Source of the DNA: Clostridia bacterium | GTDB lineage: Bacteria > Bacillota > Clostridia > RGIG6154 | NCBI GenBank assembly: GCA_017626145.1 | Contig: JAGAJK010000057.1 | Span: 1-40,323 of the forward strand | DNA length: 40,323 nt | Direction of reading: 5' to 3' | Shown: positions 25,125 to 34,144 of the stretch, one piece after another | Layout of the letters: each line of letters starts with the position of its first letter | How positions within the stretch are numbered: position 1 is the stretch's first letter | Position numbers and translations under genes: made by a program | The notes under the pieces: generated by a model | What the model saw: the letters and a program-made list of their open reading frames with translations, nothing else | What the model was told of the DNA's origin: nothing | The model's database searches: none

Positions 25125-28100
25125 ATGCATAAAAAACTCACAGCACTTTTTTGTGTGTTAACTTTGCTTTTGTCTGTTTTGGTTATGCCTGTGTCAGCAG
25201 AGTCTGCTGTAATCGACTTGGCAGTACAACAAACAGCAAGTGGTATAAATTATATTATAAATGACCAGTTTAATGATGGTGATCTGGGAGACTGGGAGCT
25301 TAATTTAGGAAGTAACTCAGCCGACAAAGTTTCTTTAACTGCCGATACCACAGCAGATGGTTCAAAGGTTATGAAATTAACAAAATTGGCAGCAAACGGA
25401 TATCATCATCAGCAGGTAGGTTATGCGTATCTACCGCTTCCTCAGAGAATTGAATTTGAAGCAGGAAAATATATTGTTATAAAAGCAAGAGTAATGCAGT
25501 CACTTCCAAGTGGCGTTACAAGTAACGATGTAGCAATCCTTGCAAATGCTCCTGCGAAAATTAAAAATGTAGGTGCCAGAGGTACAAATGCGTATGTTCT
25601 TGCATCTGTTACAGCAAGCGATATCAGAGTTCCTAAGTCAGGAAGCCGTGAAAATGCTAATAGAATTATAGAAGCAGATACAAACAACCAATGGGTTGAT
25701 TTTGAGATTGTTTTTGACGGCAGTGAATTAACATCAACAATAACAGGTGATAATGAATTTACAATTACAAACAGAGATGGTTACAAAGTAAATGCAAAGG
25801 TTGGTGAAACCACCGGAACATCACCTGTAACATCACTCTTCCATAATATCGGTATAACTTCAACATATCCGGGTGTGGATATAACCAGAGGTCAGAGCTA
25901 TAAGAATGCATATACCGAAGCGGGTTACACTGATTTCACAGCTGAAAATTTCCACAGCTTTGAAGGACTTGATTCCCTTGCATTTCTGTTAAACAATAAG
26001 GCAGACAACGTTTACGTTGACTATGTTCAAATTTTTGAGGTTGACCCTGAGGTTACGGCGACTGTACCTGTAAATACCGATTACGGTATAATATACAGAC
26101 CCGATGAGCTTTCTTTAGCTTTTAATTTACCAATTGATTATACAGACGGTGGAATTGTTATTTTGGATGAAGCCGGTAATACAATAGATCATATTGGTTC
26201 ATATGACGAAACCACATATACCTATACGGCATCTTTTGATTCAGAGTTGCCAAAAGGAAGCTATAAATTTGTAATTAATGATTTAATAAACCCTCTGCCT
26301 GTCGGAAGTATAGATGGTATGTACTTTGAGAAAAGAGCTATTGATTTTAAAGTGTACGATACTCTGCCACCCAGACTCGAATATTTAACAATCGATGGAT
26401 TGGTGGCAACCGGATGCGTTGTTACAGCTGATTATAACGTTGTTTCGAACTCAGGCACAGATTATAGCTTGGTTTATAAATGGTTGGCTTCCGAAAGCGG
26501 AGAAGAAGGTACCTTTGAAGTGCTTGAAGGCTTTGACGGAGATAGTCTTGATATAACAGAGGCAAATGCTGCCGAAAAATATATAATGTTATCGGTAATC
26601 CCGCAGGCGAGCGGAGTTGAAGGCTTGGAATACTTCAGTAATGTTTTAATACCTGAAACTGCTCCTGTTATAAGCAACTTAAAATTAAGTGCTTCAAACC
26701 TTTACCCGAATACTTATTTAGCACCTTTGTATGATTTCAGCGATATAAATGATGATCTGGAAAAGGGAACAAAAGTTGAATGGTTCACATCTGGCGACGG
26801 TGCTTCAAATTGGCAGAAGGTATCGGAAGATACAAAATATCATATTACAGAAGCAGATTTAGGTCTTTACCTGAAATGCAAGGTAACACCAAAGAGTGAT
26901 TCTTTATACAAATCAACAGGTGCTCCTGTTGAAAGCGAGGTTGCAGGACCTGTTTCAGACATACTTGCAACAACTAATATGTACGTTGACCCAAGCTTTG
27001 AAACAACAAAGATAGGTGAATATTGGCGCTCAAATGCAAAAGACGGTGTATGGAAAGGGGCTTCTATTACTAAAAACGATGCTCGTACAGGACAGTATTC
27101 ACTTCGTGTGCCGCCCCGTGCTTCCGTTCATGATACGTGGGGTCAGCCGAAAAATGTAACTGAAGGAAATGTTTACCTTACCGGATGTTATGCTAAAAAG
27201 GCAAGTGATAAGCTTACCGATACAGGCGGATTGTGGGCATATTGCTCAACAGATACCGGAATAACGCGTTATGATAAGGTTGTGGATGACTATACCGTAA
27301 CAAAAAGATGGCAGCTTTGCGCAGGTACATTCCTGGCGACTGCATCAAGAGACGCCAACTTTGATTTTGTGTCTTTTGAAACTATAGGTACTCTCGATGC
27401 CCTTTTTGATGATATGTATTTAGGCGAGTTATTGGTTGCCGATATCGAAACCTTTGATGTTGGAGATGTTTTAATCCCTCAGTTTGGTGAAACTGCCGTA
27501 ACAATAACAAGCGGTAAAATTTTAAATCAGCTTGGAACAACTCACGGTCTTGTTGATGAAATTATACAGTACGAGCTTCCCGAAAGCGACGGAGTTTATA
27601 TTGATAACGGCAAATTAGTTGTAACAGACAAGGCAAAAGCAGGCAGAGTTAATGTAAGACTTTTTGTTGAACCTCAGTACCCCGGTGCAGACCAGAGCAT
27701 TTTTGAAAAATATGTTACGGTAAATTTAGTTCCAAATAACGATACAACACCAAAGGCATACGATGTAACAGCTGTGGGTGAAGTTGCAGAGGGTAATACA
27801 CTTACAGGTTCATATAAATTCTATCAGATAGAAGATAAAGCTGATGCATCAACAGTTATGTGGACATACTGTGACACCGAAGACGGAACATACAATCCAA
27901 TTCCCGGTGCAAATGCTTTAACTTACACAGTTGAAAGTGCGTATGCAGATAAATACATTAAGTTTGCAGTAGTACCAAAAACGGACGATGGAATGGTTGG
28001 AAATACTGCTTATTCAAACTTCTTAACAATTCCACGAGTTCCTGTTGGAAGCGACGTAAAAATTGACGGTGATTTCAACGTTGGCGGAACAGTTACTGCA

Positions 28101-29306
28101 ACATACACATACTACGACCCTAACGGTGACGAAGAGGGCAATTCTGTATACAGATGGATGATTGCTGACAGTATTGATACTAACTTCAGACCGATATCGG
28201 GACAGACAACCAATACACTTACTTTAACTAATGATATGATTGGTAAATATATTAAGGTGGGTGTAACTCCAATTTCGCAGAATACCCCAAATAACAGCGT
28301 TGAGGTATGGAGCAGTGTTGTTGAAGGTCCTGCAAAGCCTGCTGCTATGCACGTTGCAATTGATAGCAGCAATGGCAGACTTACAGGTCAGTATATCTAT
28401 TCTCACCCACACAATATACCTGAAAAGGGTACAACCTTTAAGTGGACTGTTGACGGAGTTACGGTTTCAGATAAAATTGACTACGTTCCCAATTTTGACG
28501 GAATGAAAACAGTTACATTTACAGTTACACCAAAATCTTCAGGCAACCCTTCAACAGGTAACAGTGTATCAACATCGGTTGTAATAGGTAATGCAGAAAG
28601 CTCCGTTCCCGGTGGCTTCGGCGGTGGCAATTCATCGTCAGGCGGTACCGGTGGCGGCGGTGGTGGCGGCGGTGCTGCCTCAGGTTCGGGCACAGGTATA
28701 ACAAATATCAATGATATGAACCGTGTTGACCCAACAAAAGAACCTGAAAAACAGCCTGAAACAACCAAATCAGACATTGACAGCCATTGGGGTAAGACCT
28801 ACATTGAAGAAATGGAAAAACGTGGTGTTATGAGTGCCGATGAAAACGGTAACTTCAACCCCGATGTAAATGTAACAAGAGAAGCAATGGTAACATTCTT
28901 ATTTGATGCATTAGGTCTTGAAGAAACAGAATATTCAAATCAGTTCGGTGACGTTGCAGACGGCGACTTTGCTAAAAAGCTGCAGACAATGGTTGATAAC
29001 GGCACAATCGCAAAAGACGTAAACTTCAGACCGGATGACACAATTTCTCGTGAAGAAATGTGCAAAATCCTTTATGTATCCCTTAAAAATGCAGGCAAGC
29101 TTGCAGAAGTGGAAGATGGTTTGATTAATACTTTTGCAGACTTTGACAACATTTCCGAATGGGCAAGAGTATATGTAAATGCAATTTACGGAAATAAAAT
29201 TATGGTTGGTGTGTCCGATACTGAATTTGATGCTAAAGGAACAGTAACCAAAGCACAGGCAGCTACAATGCTTGTAAGAATTCTTAATTTAACGGAGGTG
29301 GAATAA
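25125..29306 (+). CDS. SLH-anchored multidomain surface protein (lectin-like, Ig-like, CBM-like domains)
   Basis: A secreted protein of 1393 residues. Signal peptide 1-25 (VSAES). Residues about 38-305: a lectin-like module nearly identical to module 2 of the protein at 18162. About 306-410: Big_5 domain. About 411-615: two Ig-like repeats (YKWLAS, VEWFTSGDG). About 618-775: a CBM4/9-like jelly roll beginning NMYVDPSFETT. About 880-1160: three more Ig-like repeats (VMWTYCDTEDGTY, YRWMIADS, FKWTVDG). About 1160-1190: a Gly/Ser linker. About 1215-1393: three SLH domains (ITRE/VTRE-type motifs) that bind pyruvylated cell-wall polymer. No catalytic domain is seen, so it is a glycan-binding scaffold or adhesin held on the wall. 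Ribosome site AAAGGAGG. Confidence 0.9.
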   Translation: MHKKLTALFCVLTLLLSVLVMPVSAESAVIDLAVQQTASGINYIINDQFNDGDLGDWELNLGSNSADKVSLTADTTADGSKVMKLTKLAANGYHHQQVGYAYLPLPQRIEFEAGKYIVIKARVMQSLPSGVTSNDVAILANAPAKIKNVGARGTNAYVLASVTASDIRVPKSGSRENANRIIEADTNNQWVDFEIVFDGSELTSTITGDNEFTITNRDGYKVNAKVGETTGTSPVTSLFHNIGITSTYPGVDITRGQSYKNAYTEAGYTDFTAENFHSFEGLDSLAFLLNNKADNVYVDYVQIFEVDPEVTATVPVNTDYGIIYRPDELSLAFNLPIDYTDGGIVILDEAGNTIDHIGSYDETTYTYTASFDSELPKGSYKFVINDLINPLPVGSIDGMYFEKRAIDFKVYDTLPPRLEYLTIDGLVATGCVVTADYNVVSNSGTDYSLVYKWLASESGEEGTFEVLEGFDGDSLDITEANAAEKYIMLSVIPQASGVEGLEYFSNVLIPETAPVISNLKLSASNLYPNTYLAPLYDFSDINDDLEKGTKVEWFTSGDGASNWQKVSEDTKYHITEADLGLYLKCKVTPKSDSLYKSTGAPVESEVAGPVSDILATTNMYVDPSFETTKIGEYWRSNAKDGVWKGASITKNDARTGQYSLRVPPRASVHDTWGQPKNVTEGNVYLTGCYAKKASDKLTDTGGLWAYCSTDTGITRYDKVVDDYTVTKRWQLCAGTFLATASRDANFDFVSFETIGTLDALFDDMYLGELLVADIETFDVGDVLIPQFGETAVTITSGKILNQLGTTHGLVDEIIQYELPESDGVYIDNGKLVVTDKAKAGRVNVRLFVEPQYPGADQSIFEKYVTVNLVPNNDTTPKAYDVTAVGEVAEGNTLTGSYKFYQIEDKADASTVMWTYCDTEDGTYNPIPGANALTYTVESAYADKYIKFAVVPKTDDGMVGNTAYSNFLTIPRVPVGSDVKIDGDFNVGGTVTATYTYYDPNGDEEGNSVYRWMIADSIDTNFRPISGQTTNTLTLTNDMIGKYIKVGVTPISQNTPNNSVEVWSSVVEGPAKPAAMHVAIDSSNGRLTGQYIYSHPHNIPEKGTTFKWTVDGVTVSDKIDYVPNFDGMKTVTFTVTPKSSGNPSTGNSVSTSVVIGNAESSVPGGFGGGNSSSGGTGGGGGGGGAASGSGTGITNINDMNRVDPTKEPEKQPETTKSDIDSHWGKTYIEEMEKRGVMSADENGNFNPDVNVTREAMVTFLFDALGLEETEYSNQFGDVADGDFAKKLQTMVDNGTIAKDVNFRPDDTISREEMCKILYVSLKNAGKLAEVEDGLINTFADFDNISEWARVYVNAIYGNKIMVGVSDTEFDAKGTVTKAQAATMLVRILNLTEVE
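25266..26027 (+). repeat. Long direct repeat, copy B (lectin-like module)
   Basis: Copy of 19371-20138. It codes the first module of the SLH-anchored protein. Confidence 0.85.
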
Positions 29307-29307
29307 C

Positions 29308-31995
29308 ATGAAAAAGATTATATGCTTAATTCTTTCGATTATTCTTGTTATGTCCTCGGTATCCGTTTTTGCAAGAGAATACTATTCCGGCTACGACTAC
29401 ATGGATGATATATTTGAGTTCGATGTAGGGGATTTCGTTGCAGGTGAAGAAACAGTTGATGGCGGAATTGATGAGGATACAAAGCTTATGATGTTTCTTG
29501 AAACATTAGGGCTTTGGGACGACTCTTCAATTTCCAAGAACGAGCTTGTTTCAATGCAGGAATTTTCAAAAATTCTTTCAAAGGTAAGACTGGGAACAGA
29601 TAACGCATTTGCTCCTGTCTACGACCTTAACCCCACAGAGGAATACGCAACGTATAACCACGCCTATACATACCTTGTTGAAGCTTTGGGTTATTCATAT
29701 AAGTGCGGTCAGTACCCAAATGCCGAGGATGCGAACATTATAGTTGCCGCAGAAATCGGTCTTCTTTCGGAAAGACCCGAAAGTGTTGATGCATACATTA
29801 CCCGTGGCGAACTTGCTAAGCTTATATACAAGGCGATGAACATAGATTTATGTGTTGTTGAGTATCCCGATGAGGGCGGTTACAGATATTCTGTAATTGA
29901 CGGAAAAACTCTTCTTAATTCCGTTCACGGTATATATGTTATAGAGGGCTTTGTTAACGGTATCCCCGGACTTAACGTTTACGGTTCTGACAAGGTTCGT
30001 GACGGATATATTGAAATTGACAGACGAGAAATCAAAAACGGCGGAATTGATACAGCAAAGTATTTCGCATCCCGTGTTCAGGCATACACAAAGTATGACG
30101 AAACCTTAGACCAATATACTTTAATTGCTATTGATTTTGATGATGATATCGAAAACTTTGAAGTTAATTTCAGGGACTTATCTTATGTAAATAACAACGA
30201 GATTGGATATCTTGATGAAACAGGAAACGAAGAAATTTACAACATTTCAAATCTTCGCTATGTAATTGAAAACGGTGAAGCACTTGAATCTATTACCGAT
30301 ATTTGTGATTTTAACAAATATGAAGGCTCTGTTCGTTTCACTTCATCAACCAATTCAGGTGAAATCGACACAGCTGTTATTTACAAATACAATTACTATG
30401 TTGTAAATAACGTTGATACACGTCTTCACAGAATTGTACTTCGTTACAACAGAAAGTATGAAGGAAGCTCCTTTATCCAGCTTGACGATAAAGCAACTAT
30501 GGATATTTATATTGACGGTGTTAAATCGGATTATTCACAGCTTGTTTCAGGCAGCATCATTAAATTCTTTATGTGCCCTGCAACCGGTTATGTGTATATT
30601 GATGCCAAAAGCATGAATCAGGTTAACGGACAGCCGGAAATGCTTTATGACGATGTTGTTGCTTTTGGTGACAATGAATATATAATTGCCCGTGACTGGT
30701 CAACCTTTGTTCAGGAAAATAAGGACAACACTTCAATTATATCTTCACAAAGACCAAAAGAGCTTGAAATAGGAGCTAACACAACATTTTATATAATTGA
30801 CAATGTTATTGCGGCATACACATCAAGTCAGTCATATAAGTACGGCTATATCAAGAGTGTGGCAAAGTCAAGAACAAGTCTTGACCCTGTGCTTACTTTC
30901 AGAATGTTCACCCAGGATGGAGAATGGGTCGATTTCACAATGGATAAGAATGTGGAATTTGAGGGTGAAGCGAATGTAAGTAAGGAAACTGTTATGGAAG
31001 CAATTAACAGCGGTGAAGAAAGATTGGCTCATTTCTTTGACCATCCTGTAAGATTCCGTGCAAATGCCGATAACGAGCTTCTGGCACTTGACACCATTTA
31101 TGAATCTCGGTATGAAGTTAATACAGATGATGATATTGTATTTACTCAGTACTGCGGTATGGCACGAGACTGGACATATGAAGGTGTAGGAAGAGACAAC
31201 CCATTCTTTATGTCAGAAAGCACAGTTATCTTTGTTGCTCCTGACGGAAGCGATGATGAAAGTGAGTTTAAGATAATTACCAATACTCAGATGCCATCTG
31301 CAAGCGGTTCAATTCTTGTACCTACTAAAATATATAACTTAAATGATTATTGCCAGATTTCACTTATGGTTATGACAAGAAGCTTGAATTCTTCTTCAAG
31401 TGCTGGAAAGGGTTACTACTATGTAGAAAAAATTTCTAAGGCTGTTATAAATGCTGAAGATCAGATTTATGGTTACAAGGTATCCGGCAAGCAGTTTGTA
31501 GGTGTTTCAAGAGGTAACGGTGTATTAAAAGACTTCTACTTCTACGCCGACGAAAAAATGATGAACAAAAACGAAATTGAGCCGGGAGAAGAAGGATATG
31601 ACGAAGTAACATATAAAAATAATGTCTTAGAAGTGGGAGACTTTATAAGTGCAGTAGTTTCAGGTACTGACGTAGCTTCATGGGATATGCAGTTAAAGGG
31701 CGGAGTTGTTCCCGAACCTACACCTGCCGATGATGGTGTATCGGACAAAAACAACACAAGCACAGATTCATACATTGCAACAGGTAAATTTGTTCGTGCA
31801 GATGCAGCAACAGGCGTATGGGTTGCTAACGTAGACGGAGTTAATATGCCTGTTATTCCTACAGTTAAAGTTATTATTAATCCAAATACAAAAGAGCTTA
31901 TTTCAGCTACTGTTTCAGACTTTATCGAAGGCGATAATGTATATTATAACTGGCAGTACGGACGAGGCTCATTCTTCATAAAGAACGAATATTAA
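29308..31995 (+). CDS. Secreted SLH-like partner protein of unknown function
   Basis: A protein of 895 residues with signal peptide 1-22 (VSVFA). Residues about 55-190 look like two or three degenerate SLH repeats (ELVSMQEFSKIL, YITRGELAKLIYKAM), placed N-terminally instead of C-terminally as in the neighbour. The remaining 700 residues are beta-rich with many Asp, Tyr and Asn and contain no motif I recognise. The gene starts 1 base after the previous stop, with the ribosome site inside the end of the SLH adhesin gene, so the two are translationally linked and probably made in matched amounts. A 240-base fragment of a paralogue lies at 33173-33442. Suggested role: S-layer or wall partner of the adhesin (inference). 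Confidence 0.8.
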   Translation: MKKIICLILSIILVMSSVSVFAREYYSGYDYMDDIFEFDVGDFVAGEETVDGGIDEDTKLMMFLETLGLWDDSSISKNELVSMQEFSKILSKVRLGTDNAFAPVYDLNPTEEYATYNHAYTYLVEALGYSYKCGQYPNAEDANIIVAAEIGLLSERPESVDAYITRGELAKLIYKAMNIDLCVVEYPDEGGYRYSVIDGKTLLNSVHGIYVIEGFVNGIPGLNVYGSDKVRDGYIEIDRREIKNGGIDTAKYFASRVQAYTKYDETLDQYTLIAIDFDDDIENFEVNFRDLSYVNNNEIGYLDETGNEEIYNISNLRYVIENGEALESITDICDFNKYEGSVRFTSSTNSGEIDTAVIYKYNYYVVNNVDTRLHRIVLRYNRKYEGSSFIQLDDKATMDIYIDGVKSDYSQLVSGSIIKFFMCPATGYVYIDAKSMNQVNGQPEMLYDDVVAFGDNEYIIARDWSTFVQENKDNTSIISSQRPKELEIGANTTFYIIDNVIAAYTSSQSYKYGYIKSVAKSRTSLDPVLTFRMFTQDGEWVDFTMDKNVEFEGEANVSKETVMEAINSGEERLAHFFDHPVRFRANADNELLALDTIYESRYEVNTDDDIVFTQYCGMARDWTYEGVGRDNPFFMSESTVIFVAPDGSDDESEFKIITNTQMPSASGSILVPTKIYNLNDYCQISLMVMTRSLNSSSSAGKGYYYVEKISKAVINAEDQIYGYKVSGKQFVGVSRGNGVLKDFYFYADEKMMNKNEIEPGEEGYDEVTYKNNVLEVGDFISAVVSGTDVASWDMQLKGGVVPEPTPADDGVSDKNNTSTDSYIATGKFVRADAATGVWVANVDGVNMPVIPTVKVIINPNTKELISATVSDFIEGDNVYYNWQYGRGSFFIKNEY

Positions 31996-32000
31996 ATTTA

Positions 32001-32027
32001 TTACAGGGCGTATTTTACGCCCTGTAA
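32001..32027 (+). terminator. Terminator-like hairpin after the SLH operon
   Basis: A perfect 12-bp stem (TTACAGGGCGTA with TACGCCCTGTAA, TTT loop) 5 bases past the stop; weak T-tract. A relative with the same GGGCGTA core is found at 33437. Confidence 0.7.
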
Positions 32028-32056
32028 AATTCATATACACAAAGGAGATTGGCTAA

Positions 32057-32857
32057 ATGAAAATAATTGCAAATCATGCACATATATTTCAAAAGGAAGT
32101 CAGGGAAGACGGAACGGTTGATGCACTTAAAAATTTTTTGGATGAATGTGAAATTGACAAAGCAGTTTGCTTTGCACCTTTTTCAAATTATTTTAATTCA
32201 AATGGCGAAAGTCCTTCAAGATGGATGTATGAACAGATTAAAAATGACGACCGTTTGCTCGCTTTTGGCACAATAGATTTTACAAAAGATAATGTTGCAG
32301 AACAGACGGAAGAGATATATCAGATGGGACTTTCGGGCATAAAGATGCATGCAGCTTTTCAAAAGTTTAAGCTTGATGAAGAAAAAGCCTGCAAGGTTTA
32401 TGAGGTAGCTGAAAAAAGAGGTATGCCCATATCCTTTCATACAGGTATTCATTGGCACAGAATTTCAAGCTATAACACTCTTTTATACGATGAAATTGCA
32501 TATAAATTTCCAAATCTTAAAATCTGTATGGAGCATGTAGGTGGATATCACTTTTTCAACGAAGCTATGGCAGTAATGAGCAATAACGGAAAACGTATTT
32601 ATGCAGGGCTTACAAGTGTTCTTCATAAAGATACACATAAATACTGGTATTTAGGAAAAGACAAGATTAAGGATTTGATATGGATGAATGGTATAGATCA
32701 GTGTGTTTTCGGACTTGATTTTCCTTACACAAAACCAAGTCAAATAAAAGATGCGATAGTACAGCTCAATGAATGTGTAGAAGAAATGGACCTTGGTGAA
32801 GAAGCAAAAACGAAGGTTTTTGGTAAAAATCTGTTAAGAATGATTGAAACGAAATGA
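32057..32857 (+). CDS. Amidohydrolase (TIM-barrel, amidohydrolase_2 type)
   Basis: A cytoplasmic protein of 266 residues. NHAHIF at 6-11 supplies the first metal-binding His pair, SFHTGIHW at 126-133 (H128), MEHVGG at 158-163 (H160) and FGLDFPY at 218-224 (D221) the rest, the usual order of the PF04909-type family. Such enzymes hydrolyse C-N or lactone bonds or decarboxylate acids; in sugar clusters many are lactonases, which would fit the product of a sugar-oxidising Gfo/Idh/MocA enzyme (inference). Ribosome site AAAGGAG. A broken FAD-oxidoreductase gene follows 11 bases later, so the two were once an operon. Confidence 0.85.
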   Translation: MKIIANHAHIFQKEVREDGTVDALKNFLDECEIDKAVCFAPFSNYFNSNGESPSRWMYEQIKNDDRLLAFGTIDFTKDNVAEQTEEIYQMGLSGIKMHAAFQKFKLDEEKACKVYEVAEKRGMPISFHTGIHWHRISSYNTLLYDEIAYKFPNLKICMEHVGGYHFFNEAMAVMSNNGKRIYAGLTSVLHKDTHKYWYLGKDKIKDLIWMNGIDQCVFGLDFPYTKPSQIKDAIVQLNECVEEMDLGEEAKTKVFGKNLLRMIETK

Positions 32858-32868
32858 AAGTGATGCAA

Positions 32869-33172
32869 ATGCTTAATAAAAAATATATTAGTTGTGATTT
32901 GTGTGTGATTTGTGTGTGATTGGCAGGACTTACTTCTGCTATTTCTGCAGCAAGGGAAGGACTTAATGTTGTTCTTATGCACGAAAGACCCGTTTTGGGT
33001 GGAAATGCCTCCTCTGAAATCCGTATGTGGGTATGTGGTGCTCAGGGCAGAGATAACCGCGAAACAGGAATAATAGAGGAAATCGCTCTTGAAAATCTTT
33101 ATCGCAACCCTACAAAAAGCTATGCTATATGGGATACGGTATTATATGATTTTGTACGCAGGGAGAAAAATA
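32869..33172 (+). pseudogene. Broken FAD-dependent oxidoreductase gene (N-terminal fragment)
   Basis: ATG at 32869 opens MLNKKYISCDLCVI, the first strand of an FAD/NAD-binding Rossmann fold, then hits TGA. Tandem GTGTGTGATT units at 32901-32920 sit exactly where the Gly-rich motif is expected, and the frame resumes as AGLTSAISAAREGLNVVLMH, then VLGGNASSEIRMWVCGAQG, typical of the FAD-dependent oxidoreductases (PF12831-like) found with glycan clusters. It stops matching after about 100 residues, at a join to a fragment of an SLH-like gene. It cannot make a working flavoprotein. Confidence 0.8.
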
Positions 33173-33442
33173 TTACGTTGAAAAAATTACAAGAGCGGTT
33201 ATAAACGCCGGGGATCAGATTTATGGTTACAAGGTATCCGGCAAGCAGTTTGTAGGTGTTTCAAGAGGTAACGGTGTATTAAAAGACTTCTACTTCTATG
33301 CCGATGAAAAGATGATGGACAAAAATGAAGTAGTACCCGGTAAGGAAGGCTATACCATGAACAACGTTTTGGAAGCCGGTGACTTTATAAGTGCAACAGT
33401 TTCAGGTACGGATGTTGCTTCGTGGGATATGCAGTTAAAGGG
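33173..33442 (+). pseudogene. Fragment of a paralogue of the SLH-like gene
   Basis: The text codes YVEKITRAVINAGDQIYGYK, KQFVGVSRGNGVLKDFYFY, then DFISATVSGTDVASWDMQLK, closely matching 31425-31690 of the SLH-like gene, but with substitutions (for example KNEVVPGKEGYTMNNV for the longer original loop). It therefore comes from a diverged second copy, not a fresh duplicate. It has no start and its frame differs from the FAD fragment to its left. It ends in a GGGCGTA hairpin. Confidence 0.85.
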
Positions 33443-33459
33443 CGTATTCTACGCCCTTT
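33437..33459 (+). terminator. Terminator-like hairpin after the chimeric pseudogene
   Basis: A 10-bp perfect stem (AAAGGGCGTA with TACGCCCTTT, TTC loop) followed by ATTATTGT. It has the same core as the hairpin at 32001-32027, so it is probably the terminator of the lost paralogue. Confidence 0.65.
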
Positions 33460-33460
33460 A

Positions 33461-34144
33461 TTATTGTATATGAAAAACTACGCGATAGTTGAAGTAGTAA
33501 AGTAAAAATCCACCGACATTGAAGTGAACCCCAAAGTTTAGACTAAATTTAATATTAACTTGTTTGTGAATGAGTTGGTATTGTACCGGACTCATTCCTT
33601 TTAGTTTAATAGAAATTCTTTCGTTGTTGTAGTAATCAATATATCTTTTTAATTCATCAATGAAAGCGTTAACGCTTTCAAATTTTTCACAATTAAACAT
33701 TTCTACCTTTAACCTACCAAAAAAATTTTCCATAGCTTCGTTATCCATGCAGTTGCCTTTTTTGGACATACTTTGTATAATGTTATGTTCCAATAGTGAC
33801 CGTTGATACTCTGCATGTTGATATTGCCATCCCTGATCCGAATGAAATAGTGGTCTTGCATTAGCAGGAAGTTTGCTAAATAATCCATCAAGCATTTCTC
33901 TGATTTGCCATAAATTTGGGCTTAATGAAATTGAGTATGAAACTATTTCTCTGTTGTATAAATCTATTACTGGGGATAAATACACTTTATCATCATATAC
34001 TTTAAATTCGGTTACATCGGTTGTTAATTTTTCAAATGGTTTTGTTGCTGTGAAATCTCTTTTTAGCAGATTATCTGCAACTTTGCCTACTTCACCTTTA
34101 TATGAATGATATTTTCCGTTTTTACGCTGTTTTCTATTTATCAT
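33461..34144 (-). pseudogene. Truncated IS3-family (IS150-like) transposase OrfB
   Basis: About 200 residues of an rve-type DDE integrase domain: TTDVTEF with the first Asp, HSDQGWQYQ with the second Asp, and DNEAMENFFGRLKVEMF with the Glu, followed by the IS3 tail YNNERISIKLKGMSPVQY. About the first 80 residues of OrfB and all of OrfA are missing at the 34140 end, where the text passes into the alpha/beta hydrolase gene. The frame runs on past the element's end into flanking DNA. It should be inactive. Confidence 0.88.
33520..34140 (-). mobile_element. IS3-family element remnant, one end only
   Basis: The right end is visible as TGAAGTGAACCCC at 33520-33532, continuing CAAAGTTTAGAC to 33544, a typical IS3-type terminal repeat. 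The other end, OrfA and the start of OrfB are deleted. It lies between a chimeric pseudogene and an intact operon, marking the site of a past rearrangement. Confidence 0.8.

Noticed and set aside
28600-28690. GGN-rich run as a sequencing error or slippage site
   Set aside because: The frame is kept into three good SLH domains, so it is a normal flexible Gly/Ser linker.
28481-28777. Minus-strand reading frame with a poly-proline tract
   Set aside because: It is the antisense of the Gly/Ser linker of the SLH protein, with no ribosome site or independent support.
32920-33204. Intact small FAD protein
   Set aside because: It lacks the Gly-rich nucleotide-binding start, begins with a TTG after a stop with no ribosome site, and ends in foreign sequence, so it is a gene fragment.
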